Assembly: GCA_910592205.1 (NCBI GenBank)
Contig: CAJVPJ010000284.1
Span: 1-30,797, forward strand
Origin: Paraglomus occultum
Lineage: Eukaryota > Glomeromycota > Glomeromycetes > Paraglomerales > Paraglomeraceae
Direction of reading: 5' to 3'
DNA: 30,797 nucleotides
The first letter of the stretch is position 1; each line of letters starts with the position of its first letter. Under the pieces are notes generated by a model. The model saw nothing but the letters and a program-made list of their open reading frames with translations, was not told the DNA's origin and searched no databases. Below, one piece after another: positions 1-10,763 of this stretch. The position numbers were made by a program, and so were the translations under genes.

Positions 1-2
1 TT

Positions 3-128
3 TCTATTTTGGTTCTAACTCCGCCTCCTTTGGATTACAAAAGACAAGAATATCTTTATCATAATATTCGCCCATTCGTTAGAGATGATATTACTTGTCC
101 CAAACCAATCTATACTGATAATGAATAA
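3..128 (+). CDS. 3' end of an unidentified ORF (partial)
   Basis: An open frame runs from the window edge to a TAA at 126-128, giving 41 C-terminal residues that begin SILVLTPPPLDYKRQEYLYH and end in a polar tail, IYTDNE. The composition (aromatic, charged, no repeats) looks like real protein. The frame contains no TGG or TGA, so it does not show which genetic code it uses. It lies 97 bp upstream of a second same-strand ORF that reads TGA as sense, and the two could be neighbours in one foreign block. I do not recognise the family. It could instead be the last exon of a nuclear gene. Confidence 0.4.
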   Translation, partial: SILVLTPPPLDYKRQEYLYHNIRPFVRDDITCPKPIYTDNE

Positions 129-225
129 AAATATTTCAGTCAACTGCAAATTTCATTACTTTATTAGTTTTTGTTTGTTCTATTTAATCTTTTAATATTA
201 AAATAATAATATAAAAATTAAAATC

Positions 226-687
226 ATGACAAACCAAAACAATATTTTAACCGAAGAGGAAATGAGAGAAGCAATTAGTGAATTATGTTCCAAATGAGAG
301 ATTCGAGAGAAGTCAGTTGAAATTGAAAAGCACGTAAGAGAAGTTAAAGATTATTTTGAACTTCGCCTTGATGAATTGAAACAGTTGAGTGACAAAAAGT
401 TTAGAAAAAGTTTTATTCAGCATATTTACTTACATAAGGATGCACTCTCTCAATGAGTAGAAAAAAATATGCAATTAGAAGTAAAGTTAGAAGAAAAAGA
501 TAACAGAATAGAGGAATTGGAAGAGGGAGTAGAAGCAGAACAGGAAATGGCTATGAAATCACTTGACAAAGCTGAGGAATGGCATGAGCGAAAAAACTTT
601 GAAATAGCTATGCAGAAGGATATTTTTATATTTAACCAACAACAAATAATAGAAAAATTGAGAAAGGATTTAGATGCTAGAGATTAA
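226..687 (+). CDS. Helical ORF open only with TGA read as Trp
   Basis: A continuous 153-codon frame runs from ATG at 226 to TAA at 685-687 but contains two in-frame TGA codons, at 295-297 and 454-456. Read as Trp they give the contexts ELCSKWEIREK and DALSQWVEKN, and a normal TGG also occurs in the frame (EEWHE). There is no in-frame TAA or TAG. The product begins MTNQNNILTEEEMREAISEL and is strongly charged and helical, with a probable coiled coil in the second half (KLEEKDNRIEELEEG and following). No conserved domain is recognised. TGA=Trp is genetic code 4, used by Mollicutes and by many fungal mitochondria and their plasmids, so this looks like endobacterial or mitochondrial-plasmid DNA in, or mis-assembled into, the nuclear contig. 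The alternative is a nuclear gene fragment with two chance nonsense mutations. Confidence 0.6.
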
Positions 688-706
688 TAACTTATAACTA
701 TGAAAA

Positions 707-764
707 GTGATACCACCTCCAGAAAGGCGAACTTTTATGGTGGCAGTTGGGTATCACCTTTTTT
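707..764 (+). terminator. Hairpin plus T-run after the TGA-reading ORF
   Basis: A perfect 8-bp inverted repeat, GTGATACC (707-714) and GGTATCAC (750-757), is followed at once by C and six T (759-764), 19 nt after the TAA of the preceding ORF. ACCTCC and GGTGG inside the loop could extend the structure. This matches a bacterial intrinsic terminator, though the 35-nt loop is longer than usual. It supports a bacterial origin of the upstream ORF but does not prove it. Confidence 0.4.
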
Positions 765-878
765 ACCCCAAGAATTAATTTGTGCACGATGTTAACTCTG
801 CATTTTGCAAAGCCAAAACAAGTACTGCTAGCATGCATTGAACTGATCATACAGTACAGCATCAAGGCAATGTTATCT

Positions 879-2348
879 TTATTTTTCTTCAGAATCAGCA
901 AAATTTTCTATGTATTCTGCTCCATGTCCTGAATCAGTCCACTTCTCTTGTATTTCCATGATATTGCTCACGAATCCATGATCACTAGTTGTGGCAGAAA
1001 ATATGAGATTCTCATTTCCATGTAACTGACCTCCAAAGACGTATCCATTGGCACGATCTATTACCCTCACTAATTCAAGCACTGATTCCTTATCCTTATG
1101 GAAATGATATAATTCCACGCATATATTCAGTAATTGAATGTATCAGCTAAATAAAATTATGCTTTCTGCTTACCTCTATACAAAGTGTATGAAATGCAAC
1201 AAGTGAAAAGTCTTCAACAAGATTGCATAAGGCCCTGTTAAGGTCTTTGAATTTTTGTCCGAATGGACTATCATCCAATTGACCCAGCAGATATGACAGA
1301 TCTTGAACTTCCGTGTAAAAGTCCAGATTGAATGCTGATACGAATTGAGAAAATTCAATGAGAAATGTCATGACGGAAATTAGTTCTGTAGCTGCTATTT
1401 GAATTAATTGAATCTATTTTATATAATAATATTCACCAAGTTCCCCATATGACTCTATCAGATCAACTTTGGATAATACATTGACATGAGGCAACTCGAT
1501 CTGTATCATTGTCTTTAATGACAATAATAACACAGCAATATACTTGGTTGCATCTGTACAGTAATGTGCATCTACTAAATGCACAGTTACCAGCTGGGAC
1601 AATCAGGCAAAACTTTGTGAGTACACAAATATATAATCAAATAAGCATAATCATCAATGTAAATCTCTTACTCTATAGTCCAGCTTGACTAATTTTTCAA
1701 TAATATTTTTGACTGAATCATGGTGAGTGAACAACTCGACTTGGCCCGGCAAATCAAACAACACGTAATCGTCTGCATACATGAAAAAAGTACTTTAGTA
1801 TATCTTATAAACCTCCATCTTGCCGCCTGTTCTTTTCGACTATCGCTATCTGCCACACACCTCCAAGAGCTTTCAGTTCCTCCTCGAGCCAATCAAAATT
1901 CTTCTCCAGAAACTCCATACAGTACATCATGCCACCATTAGGACCGAGTTTAAGTTCATCCATTGATTCCTCAAGACTAATCAGATCAGAAACATTCACT
2001 GCACAATCGTAGGGAAGATGATCATTGGCCGGATCAAGGTTTATCACCGAGACTTTCCTATTACATTAAAAGTCTTAAAAGGTCAAAAGAAGCGCGCCAA
2101 ACCGCCAAATAGGAGTAGTAGATCCCACCGTCCAGTAGCATTAAAGAATTGTTGCATGCCATGGCAATAAGTGGTCTTCCCGGAGCCTGTGATTGTTTGA
2201 CTTATCGTTATTAATTATGTTGGAAATTCCCGCTATTATAAGAAGAGCATGTCTTACCTGGAGGCCCAATAACTATCTTTATGATTATGGTCAGTTATGT
2301 TACTAATTAATGCATATAAAAGAATTGTCTTACCTGACCAAAAGGCAT
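879..2348 (-). CDS. GPN2: GPN-loop GTPase 2
   Basis: GPN-loop GTPases act in cytoplasmic assembly and nuclear import of RNA polymerases. Eight exons (minus strand): 2334-2348, 2258-2276, 2129-2186, 1861-2057, 1672-1772, 1437-1593, 1174-1334 and 879-1094. They total 924 nt, or 307 residues, close to human GPN2 (310). The start MPFGQ matches the family N-terminus. The P-loop [11 protein letters not shown] is spread over exons 2 and 3. Other landmarks are VINLDPAND, the diagnostic Gly-Pro-Asn loop in LRLGPNGG-like context ([14 protein letters not shown]), the G3-like [23 protein letters not shown] and the guanine-base motif in [10 protein letters not shown]. The C-terminus has the GPN2-like NGYVFGGQ. 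All introns are GT..AG. The first two exons are only 15 and 19 nt. The gene is divergent from ATP23. Confidence 0.93.
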
Positions 2349-2629
2349 GTCGGTCACCGACCGTAACGAACAGAACAGCTGTGTTTGCGTTTTTTAATAT
2401 TGCAAAACTATGAAGGAAATTTAGATGCTATCTTAATCTGTTTTTGTAAGCGTCACTGGAGAGATGACAAATTAATATAATATGCGTTATTTCCATTCAA
2501 CCGTAATTGGTATTTAATTAGCCTTCTGATTTAAATCCGATATTAATATTTTGGGGTTTTATGCTCAAACATGTGACTTGCGCAATCTCATCTGCACACA
2601 TGTGATCAACACATTTTTCTTTTTTTACA
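2349..2629. promoter_or_regulatory. Shared 5' region of GPN2 and ATP23
   Basis: These 281 bp separate the start codons of the divergent GPN2 (-) and ATP23 (+) genes, so both promoters and 5' UTRs must lie here or overlap it. The stretch is AT-rich with a pyrimidine run just before the ATP23 ATG. I see no unambiguous TATA or factor site. The functional assignment is inferred from layout only. Confidence 0.45.
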
Positions 2630-4120
2630 ATGTTGAACTCGTCTGCAAAAGCGGAAGAAACTACAACTCACACAAGTGACAATGCTATCGATCGTGATGA
2701 GTTGAAATTTGAACGATGGTGTAGGAGTTTAAAATACATCACAGGACTTGGACTAACCGAACAGGAAAGAGAACTATACAACCAAAAAAGAGCGAAAGAA
2801 TTAGAAGCGTCGCAGTGCAAGAAATGCAAAAAATGGAGAGATGAATTAATACGATCTAGTTAGTACTTGTTATTTGCCGAAATATGCTAGTCTGAACAAA
2901 AATATTTGATTACGCAAGCCTATCGATCAAAGAAATAATGTGTCTAAAGATTTAAAGTTGGATTGGCAAAAAACAATCGAATTGAATCGAAATGCTGAAA
3001 ATCTGTCAATTTATAAAGGACGCGTTTCCCAGTCAACATCTTTCGGATATGCCCAGTCTTTGATGACTGAACAACTCAAAAATCAACGATGGTTGTCAAT
3101 TACTATTTTTCTGTCACTTATCTGTTGACTATCGCACTAGATGACAAAATGACAACCCCGTCGGCTTTCTCTCTAACTGTCGGTTTCTGGCTTCAAGACT
3201 GGGAGGTTGTCCGAAAGATGTGTTGTTTATAGATTAACTGATTTTCGGTTTTTCGACCTTTATGAGATCTTGGTAAAAATTTTGGAAAGAAAAGCAACGT
3301 TGCAAATCTCTTTTGAAAGTACATAACTAACTGAATAAATTGTGCCGAGAGTCAAAGCTTGTTTCAGCATAATAGTCAATAAGATGGATTCTATTTCGTA
3401 TTAGTTATACTTGTAATCAATGATTTTTGTTCAGGTAGTGTAATTGTTATTCCACCGATTGTGTCGTGATGTCGATTTCTAACGCGTTTAATAATACTTT
3501 AATATTCCGTCCAGGCCCGGCAGTGATTTTCATGCTTCAAAATATAGAGAAAGCTGGTTGCAAAATATCTAAAAAACACTTTGCGTGCCATCCATGTGAT
3601 ACTACCCGTTCTGGTGGATTTTCACCTGAATTCGGGATCCTCCTTTGTCAGAATCGATTCTTATCTAAAAAGCATCAGGAAATAACAATGGTGCACGAAA
3701 TGGTCCATTTGTATGATCATTGTAGATTCAAAATTGATTGGACCAACTGTTTGCATCATGCTTGCAGCGAGGTAATAATATCTTATCTAAGCAAATTCTG
3801 TGAGATAACACAAAGTAATATTTTTAAACGAATTAGGTTCGCGCGGCAAGTCTTAGTGGAGATTGCGGATGGACGAGAGAAATACGTAGAGGATTTTTTA
3901 CTTTTACAAAGCAGCATCAGGTAAATCATGACTATTACTACAATGAATACTTGATAACTTCTAATGCAACCTATTTGAACAGACTTGTGTAAAACGACGT
4001 GCCATACTTTCGGTTTCCCAAAATTCCCATTGTTCAGCTCCAGGTATAGCTGAGCGAACAGTGGCTGAAGTATTTGAAAGCTGTTTCAGAGATACACAAC
4101 CGTTTGATGAGATATATTGA
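2630..4120 (+). CDS. ATP23: Mitochondrial inner-membrane protease ATP23
   Basis: ATP23 is a zinc metalloprotease of the intermembrane space that processes and chaperones Atp6 and degrades Ups/PRELI proteins. Four exons: 2630-2858, 3515-3771, 3837-3920 and 3983-4120, giving 235 residues (yeast 227, human about 246). Evidence is the N-terminal FERWCRSLKYITGLGLTEQE, then twin cysteines (QCKKCKKW), a Cys-rich segment (HFACHPCDTTRSGGF), FGILLCQNRF, the HExxH site as HEMVHLYDHC, WTNCLHHACSEV, RAASLSGDC, and a C-terminus ending SCFRDTQPFDEIY. The cysteine pattern fits Mia40-dependent import, and no presequence is evident. Intron 1 (2859-3514) is 656 nt, about ten times the local norm, and holds an unexplained open frame. 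The exon 1-2 junction is fixed by the phase of the conserved SPAVIFM segment. Confidence 0.93.
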
Positions 4121-4347
4121 TTTAGGGAACAATTGGCAGTGATATTGGATTTACATGAAAGATAAGTTATTATTAATCTAATGACAATCTACTGGAATTG
4201 ATCATTTGTTATACTACACTAGCACGCAACAAAAGTTTTCCTCATTAATTATGACACATTTTGTACAAGGTTACTGATATTACAGAACAAATAAACACGA
4301 GAATACATTTGATCTCACCAACTTTTGTCCACTTATCATTCTAACGG

Positions 4348-7300
4348 CTATTCTTGATCTTCTGTTGCTTCATCGCTTAGCGTCCTCTCATTCGACGATA
4401 AGTGATCTCCCTGACTTTCTTGCTCAAAACTGTCATGTTCTTCTACATCATCATATTCAATTTCTTCTTCCTGACTATTTTCGTTGTATTGTTCCTCCTC
4501 CGATGAGCCCGCGTTCTCTGGCTCTACTTCCTCCTCCTCTTCGTCCTCGGCTTCCTCAGCTTCATCCTCTTGATCTTCTTCCAGAATATCGAATTCAGGA
4601 TGATTAAACTTGACAAGCTCTGCTAGTGAATCTAGCTCGCCAGTTTGTTCGCATAAATAATGAAAAAGACTTTTTGGATCCATTATGAGATTATATGGTG
4701 TGTCGTATTCAGCTATCTCCCCATCGTCTATGAAAATAATCGATATAGACAAGTTAAGCATCATGGTTATGAAACGTTTTATTTCCATCAAATAAAAAAT
4801 ACGTACCGAGAACGAGTATTCTATCTGAATCAATCACGGTTCGAAATCGGTGACTGATGCATAAAACTGTTGCATGATGAAATTCATTACGAATTATCTC
4901 TTGTATTTTGTTCGCCATCTCTGGATCAATACTAGCCATTGCTACCAAGTGATAAAGATTCGTCATTTGAGATCAAATTAAGAGGTAAAGACAGTATGAC
5001 AGATAATTACCTTCGTCCATTACAATTATCTGCGATGATGATAATGATGATGATAACGAAGTTAGTAGAAGCATCAACACAAACAACACATTTTAAATGC
5101 TTACCTTTGCCTGTCTCAATAAAGCTCTTGCTAAACATAGGAGCTGTCTGTGTCCTCTTGAAAAATTGCTTCCACCTTCGTTAACCGGATCGTCTAGACT
5201 TTTAATCGGTCCAACTAAGATACCACCTTGGTCACTGGCTGGATTCTCTTCAATCGATATGAAATTTACTCTTCGAAGAGATTCCCATAATTCATGATCA
5301 TTGTACGTATTACAAATATCGAGATTAGAACGTATTGTCCCTTCAAACAATATAGGATCTACATGGACAAAAGTCGTTTATCAATGGTTAACAGATTCAG
5401 TAGTTACTGCACACACGGACTTTTTAATCGTTACCTTCGTTTATCAGTGTTATACGTGACCTAAGGTCTTCTAGCCCAATGTCAGCAATATTGATACCGT
5501 CAATAACAATAGCGCCGTCTGAAGCCTCTATAAGCCTCAGGAAAGAATTTGCAAGCGTAGTTTTACCGGAACCCGTCCTGTAATAATACCAGCCAATTAG
5601 TTTATTGGGTTGTAAGCTAATCATTCTTAATAAAACAGCATAAACTTGTATTGCATGCCTTCCAACAATTCCTATTTTTTCCTCAGGGTCGACTGAAAAT
5701 GTAATATTATTGAGAGCTGGCTTGATGCTTGTTTCCGAATACTTGACAACCAGTTTGGTGACTTCAATGTTCCCTCTTGTAGGCCACTAGAATCCAACAA
5801 TAGATTTATGAGACTTAGATAGATAATCAAAAAGTTTTTATATTTTAACTTACAGCATTTGGAGGATGATGACTGTCAATAATTGCTGGAGGTTCCTGCG
5901 GCATACCAATATATTCCGAAATGCGTTCAACGCTAATAGATGCTCGCTGTTATTAAATAATCCCCGCGTTGATCTTAGCTTGCAGTCATAACACTTACCT
6001 ATTCAAACCAGTTTCCATCGTTATAAAGTCTTTAACGAGTAACTATATGACAAATCAGTGAGAGTATCGAATAGATTAAATTCTGATACTTCTAATAGCA
6101 TGCGCGACAACAATTTACGCGTTTCTAATACTCACAAAGACTATCTGTACGAAACTCAATGCATAGCTTAAAGCAAAACCAGCAAGGCCAGCGTTGATTC
6201 TATCAAAATGCCAGAGAATAAACACGCCTGCTAAGTACGTTGCAACAGCACCGATGCATCCCATCCGGACCGACATCCATCTGTTAGACATGTGCAACAG
6301 ATATGTTGTTCGGTTTGCTGTGTTAAGCCTATCGTTTAGCGAGGGGTAGCATGGAAATGATGACATTTAGATTGGGGTTGAATTTTGTTGCAGAATAAAC
6401 AAAGACAGCTCAACTTCACCTTTGAACAAAAACACTAGCGAAATGACGTTCACAGTTGTAGGCTCGAATAACAGTAATGCCACTAGAAAGGGAAAAAACA
6501 ACAAAGTAAGCGCACTTTATTCGAATAATACTCAACTGAATGAAAAGACATCTTACCCAACAGTATCATTGAACCAAGATGTAACAACAGCTCGTGTCTT
6601 ACTTTGCAATTGTTTCAACTCTCTTGACGCATTTATGTACATAGTACCGATACGTATGTAACATATGGCTGTCAAAAGAGATTAAAAACGTTAATATAGT
6701 TATGGAAAAAGTTTTAGCAATAAAATTAAACTACTGACCGATGATGACTGATACCACCGAATACTCCTTGACGACAGCCGTTACGACCAATAAGACGCTT
6801 ATAGCACCCACCAAATTTCCCAGAAAATTAGCCATGACCGTCACTATTCCTTGATCGACCAGTCCGAGGTCTTTGGAAAATCTGTTCATGATTTTTCCCA
6901 ATGGCGCCGTATCAAAGAAGCTTAATGGTGCTCTTACTATGGCATTAAGCGGTCTAGTAAAGAGCCTTCTAGAACCTTTCAATGATACACAAGACTGACA
7001 TATCATACGAGCGATAGTAACAGAAGCCGATACCAAAGCAATGACGGCATAAATTCGTAGATAGTATAAATTATCTACAGGCTTTGTCTCTGGTTCATCG
7101 GTTAACTGATCATGCGTCTTGTTAACAAACGCATCCGACCATACTTTCAGTAAGTAAGTCTCTCCAACTGTTAAGGATCGAATAATTCCGAATAAAAGCA
7201 CTAAAACCAGCCATATAATAACTCCGCCGCTTGATTTCACATAGAACCAATAAACACGTGGTCGAACAAATCCATGCGTACGGGCTAACATATGACAAAA

Positions 7301-10300
7301 AAATGATAATATTTCTAGTAAGCATAGTTATAGTTATCCTCGTACAAGTAAGCAAAGAATCAAAGTGTCATACCCTCATCAGATGCCCAATTCTTCGTTT
7401 CAGTGACGGGTCTGTCTATCATTTCATTGTCAAGATCTTCTTCCCTACCAAGCATCTCTTCACTTAGTGCCCCCGAATTTTTAACCTCGTCCGGTGTGCC
7501 TTTTGCCAGAACCCTACCATCACCCAACACGACCATATAGTCAGCAGAACTCAGCAGCAACCTAGTATATTGGGACACGGCAATGACCGTACGTCCATTA
7601 AAGAATCCCTGATTAAGACAATTCTCGAGTATCAGCCGTGCTATTACGATGGTTGCAAACAAAAAATTAGAATTACTCATTATTTAATGAGGTTAGGTAT
7701 CGATAAATGCAAAGAGCCACACCTTTGGGAGCGTCAACGGACGACAAGCAATCGTCCAAAAGTAATACACGAGCGGAGCTGTAGAATCCACGGGCTAGAG
7801 TAATACAGGCTTTCTGAGCCTCTGTCAAGGCGGCGTTTTTCTCGTCATACTAATAATACCAAGTAAGCCTTTTGTCAATTTAACTATATCAATGAAAGCC
7901 TTCATCACAATTAGGCTAGACTGATCTTACCTCGGTCATATCAGACAGAGTCATGTTTTCGAATTCTCCGGTCAAGCAACAAGCCTCAACAACTTTCCAA
8001 TAATCTTCACGACGATAAATTTCTCCAAATAATATGTTATCTCGTATAGTCCCATTCTCAAGCCATGGCCGCTGTGGGACATAAGCAATTGAACCTAGTG
8101 GGGATTGAATCGTGCCTTGCAACAAAATTGTTTCTCTGAGTAGAGATAACAGCACCATGCTCTTTCCAGAACTTTCGTGACCACCTGATTTGACAATGAG
8201 TCAGACGTTGTTAATTAATTAAGCAGAAGAGACGTTGTTTATAACAACGAGTGAGTTTCAAGTATACATACATAAAAGACTCAATTTTCCAATTGGAAAC
8301 TCTATAGTTAAATTTTTCAAAATAAACTCTATCGGGCCACGGTTATACCATGCTACATCAGCACCGTCAAAGCCTACCCTTATCATATTTGTAGAATCGT
8401 TAGAAACAGGAAATTCTCTTGGCACATCCGGTTCATTAAGAAAACGTTCTACTCGTCCAACAGCAGCACCGAGCCCGCACAGTTCCGTTATTAAATTCGG
8501 TAAAATCTGAAGGGGTTGCTTCAACGTATTGAAGAGCATTATACTAGTGAAAGCGATTGCTGCCGTCAAAGATTTACCAAGCGTAAGAGTGTATACAGCA
8601 AAAGCAAACAATGTTACAAGGAATGGCGTAATATGGACCAAAATATTGACAACGGCAATACGTCGGAAAAGACTCCGGAGATGCTTGAGTTCAATTTTGC
8701 GAGACTCTAAGAGATATCGTTAAGTAAGTAATTGCGATTAACTCGAAAATTGTCTTGGCAACAAATGAAAAGTCATTACGCATAAGTTTTTCGTAAAAGT
8801 TGCGTTCCCCGGCTATCATCCTGATCATTCGAACTGCGTGAAGAAACTTTTATCAGGTGAGATAAAAATATGTTAATGGATAGTACTAGGTTAAACCATC
8901 ATAGACCAATGCCAATATACAATGGATACCTCGAATATTTCGCTTACTCGTTCATCGCGTGCTTTTTTGACCCGTTTTTGCAGACGACTGACACGCTTTC
9001 CTATCTTTCTGTTGGCCCATAGACAAAGTATCATGATAAAAACACCAAACAACCCCGATACTCCCAACAGGCAATATAGGTAAAAGGTAGCGACAATTAT
9101 CTCCAATGGAATGGTAAAAAGAAATGGAAGGTTTGAAAAAAATCCTGCTATATCGTCGACGTCCACATTAAAAACGCTATTGGTTCTCGTGCTGCTCCGA
9201 TACGGTGCAGTCATTGAGCGTAGTTGTTTCTCATACAGAAGTACGCTTAGCATTTGCTCCACGCGTGTTCCGAGCCAAACTACCTGATAATTCAGTTGGT
9301 TCAATAAGATAATTCTTGCTATTTCAGATACCAATATTCCAAATATATAAAGATAAGGTTCTTCGGATGGCTTTTGAGACCGATCAGCTTTCTGCATGTA
9401 TTCTAGCAGACGTTGAAGAAAAAACGGCGTGGTAAACGCAAATACCGAGCGAAATATTGCAATAATGAAAAATCGGGTCAAGTTTTTAGCATTTGTAGCA
9501 AACAAACGCGATAGAACGTCCATATTAGCCATTCTGTTTGCAATAAACAACTCGCGTTATATTTCCAATTCAGTTTTAGTGATTAATATGCAGTTTAGAG
9601 AATTACTAAAGCTTACCCTAGAAGTTCTTGATAACATCGAACTGCCTCGCATTTTCTTGGAAGGTCCCATAGATCAGCCTCAGTCAGCTCACGCGTATTC
9701 CCCAATTTGATCAACGAATTCATCCATGAAAACGAAAGAAGTGACCATTGTGATGCAGTTGTATCATGCGACACTTCTCCGTCTCTTAACTCGGGGTGGC
9801 GCGGTCTTAGCACAGATAATGCAAACAAGACAAGACCTGCAGCAGCATTGCATATAGCGAATACTAATTCGTATTCCCTGTTGCTATTTTTCAACACGGA
9901 TCTAAGATTTACCGCAGCTGTTACTGCATAAAGTGCATACAGTACAGACAGATGCTTGATGTAAGCATATTGCGACTGTTTTTGCCGCGTTATCAAATGA
10001 CATGCGTTTAGAGCCCCTATGTAGAACTGTATAAATAGGGAACGGTATACTGTTTGAGACGCGAATAATATATGACAACCATTCAAGTATGGATCTGCGT
10101 ATGATCGATATATTGATCGTCTTACCCAAGAAATAAATAAACCGACAGCGCCTATAACCCAATATATTCCGTACTTAAACGTTTCGAAATACTCATCAAA
10201 TCTCCAACCAAAAAGGAACCCCACAAACGCCAAATGAATGAAAGATATGATGAACTGAGACAAATCATATTTGGTGATCGTTACAGGTTCAAGCGTATCA

Positions 10301-10763
10301 TGATCATCAAAGTCTAGGCTTATTGGCGATATGAGCTGGTAGGAATGTTCTTCTCTCGACCTTCGACATAGACAGCGTAGAAAAAGACCCGTTATGGATG
10401 CGATTACGGCCGTCAGTGGAATGCAGGCATTCAGTATACTGGCAAGCGAGAGTTTGTGTGTGTGTTTTGTTTAGGCGAAAAAACTGTAGAACATAATGGG
10501 ATATATACGATATTTTCCACCCAATTTAACATGAAAAACGCCTGTAATATTGCACACCCTTTAGTCAGGAACTTACACTTCTCTCGCACAAGGGGTAAAG
10601 TCAAGACCGTCTTCAGTGAAAAATCCGTCCTGTTTAATTGCACAATTATGGAATCAGTAGAGCCCGTATTCGCAGTCTCGGGGTCGTCTTGCTTGTTAGG
10701 CTATTGGGGTTGACTTACCCAATCGCTTCCCGGTCCACATAGACGTAAATTTCCTTCCGACAT
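4348..10763 (-). CDS. ABCC/MRP-type ABC transporter with TMD0 and acidic tail
   Basis: A full-length ABCC exporter (MRP1/Ycf1 layout) of 1589 residues in 21 exons: 10719-10763, 10577-10629, 9617-10438, 8930-9533, 8780-8846, 8272-8706, 7931-8184, 7723-7849, 7374-7640, 6739-7284, 6557-6668, 6420-6482, 6136-6328, 5999-6042, 5854-5932, 5659-5786, 5435-5577, 5105-5358, 5011-5029, 4807-4941 and 4348-4727. TMD0 (about 25-210) has the family DFTPC motif. TMD1 is about 305-600, NBD1 650-870, TMD2 900-1200 and NBD2 1240-1495. NBD1 has Walker A GHESSGKS, YVPQ, signature LTEAQ, Walker B VLLLDD and Gln826 at the H-loop. NBD2 has Walker A GRTGSGKT, Q-loop Glu1327, signature FSRGH, Walker B IIVMDE and His1449. 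Family members export glutathione conjugates and other amphipaths at vacuole or plasma membrane; the substrate here is unknown. Residues 1507-1589 are very acidic. Intron 16 has a GC donor. Confidence 0.9.

Noticed and set aside
2910-3127. A stand-alone small gene in ATP23 intron 1
   Set aside because: No in-frame ATG near its start, no recognised family and no supported upstream exon; kept only as a finding.
5933-5947. ABCC exon 15 beginning at the CAG acceptor at 5948, giving RASISVERI
   Set aside because: It breaks phase with the preceding GTAAGT donor; the next TAG acceptor gives in-phase GLNSVERISEY, matching the family length.
10431-10643. 70-codon minus frame containing TDFSLKTVLTLPL as the ABCC N-terminus
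   Set aside because: A different frame of the same DNA gives exon 10577-10629 with the family DFTPC motif and exact phase match to both neighbours.
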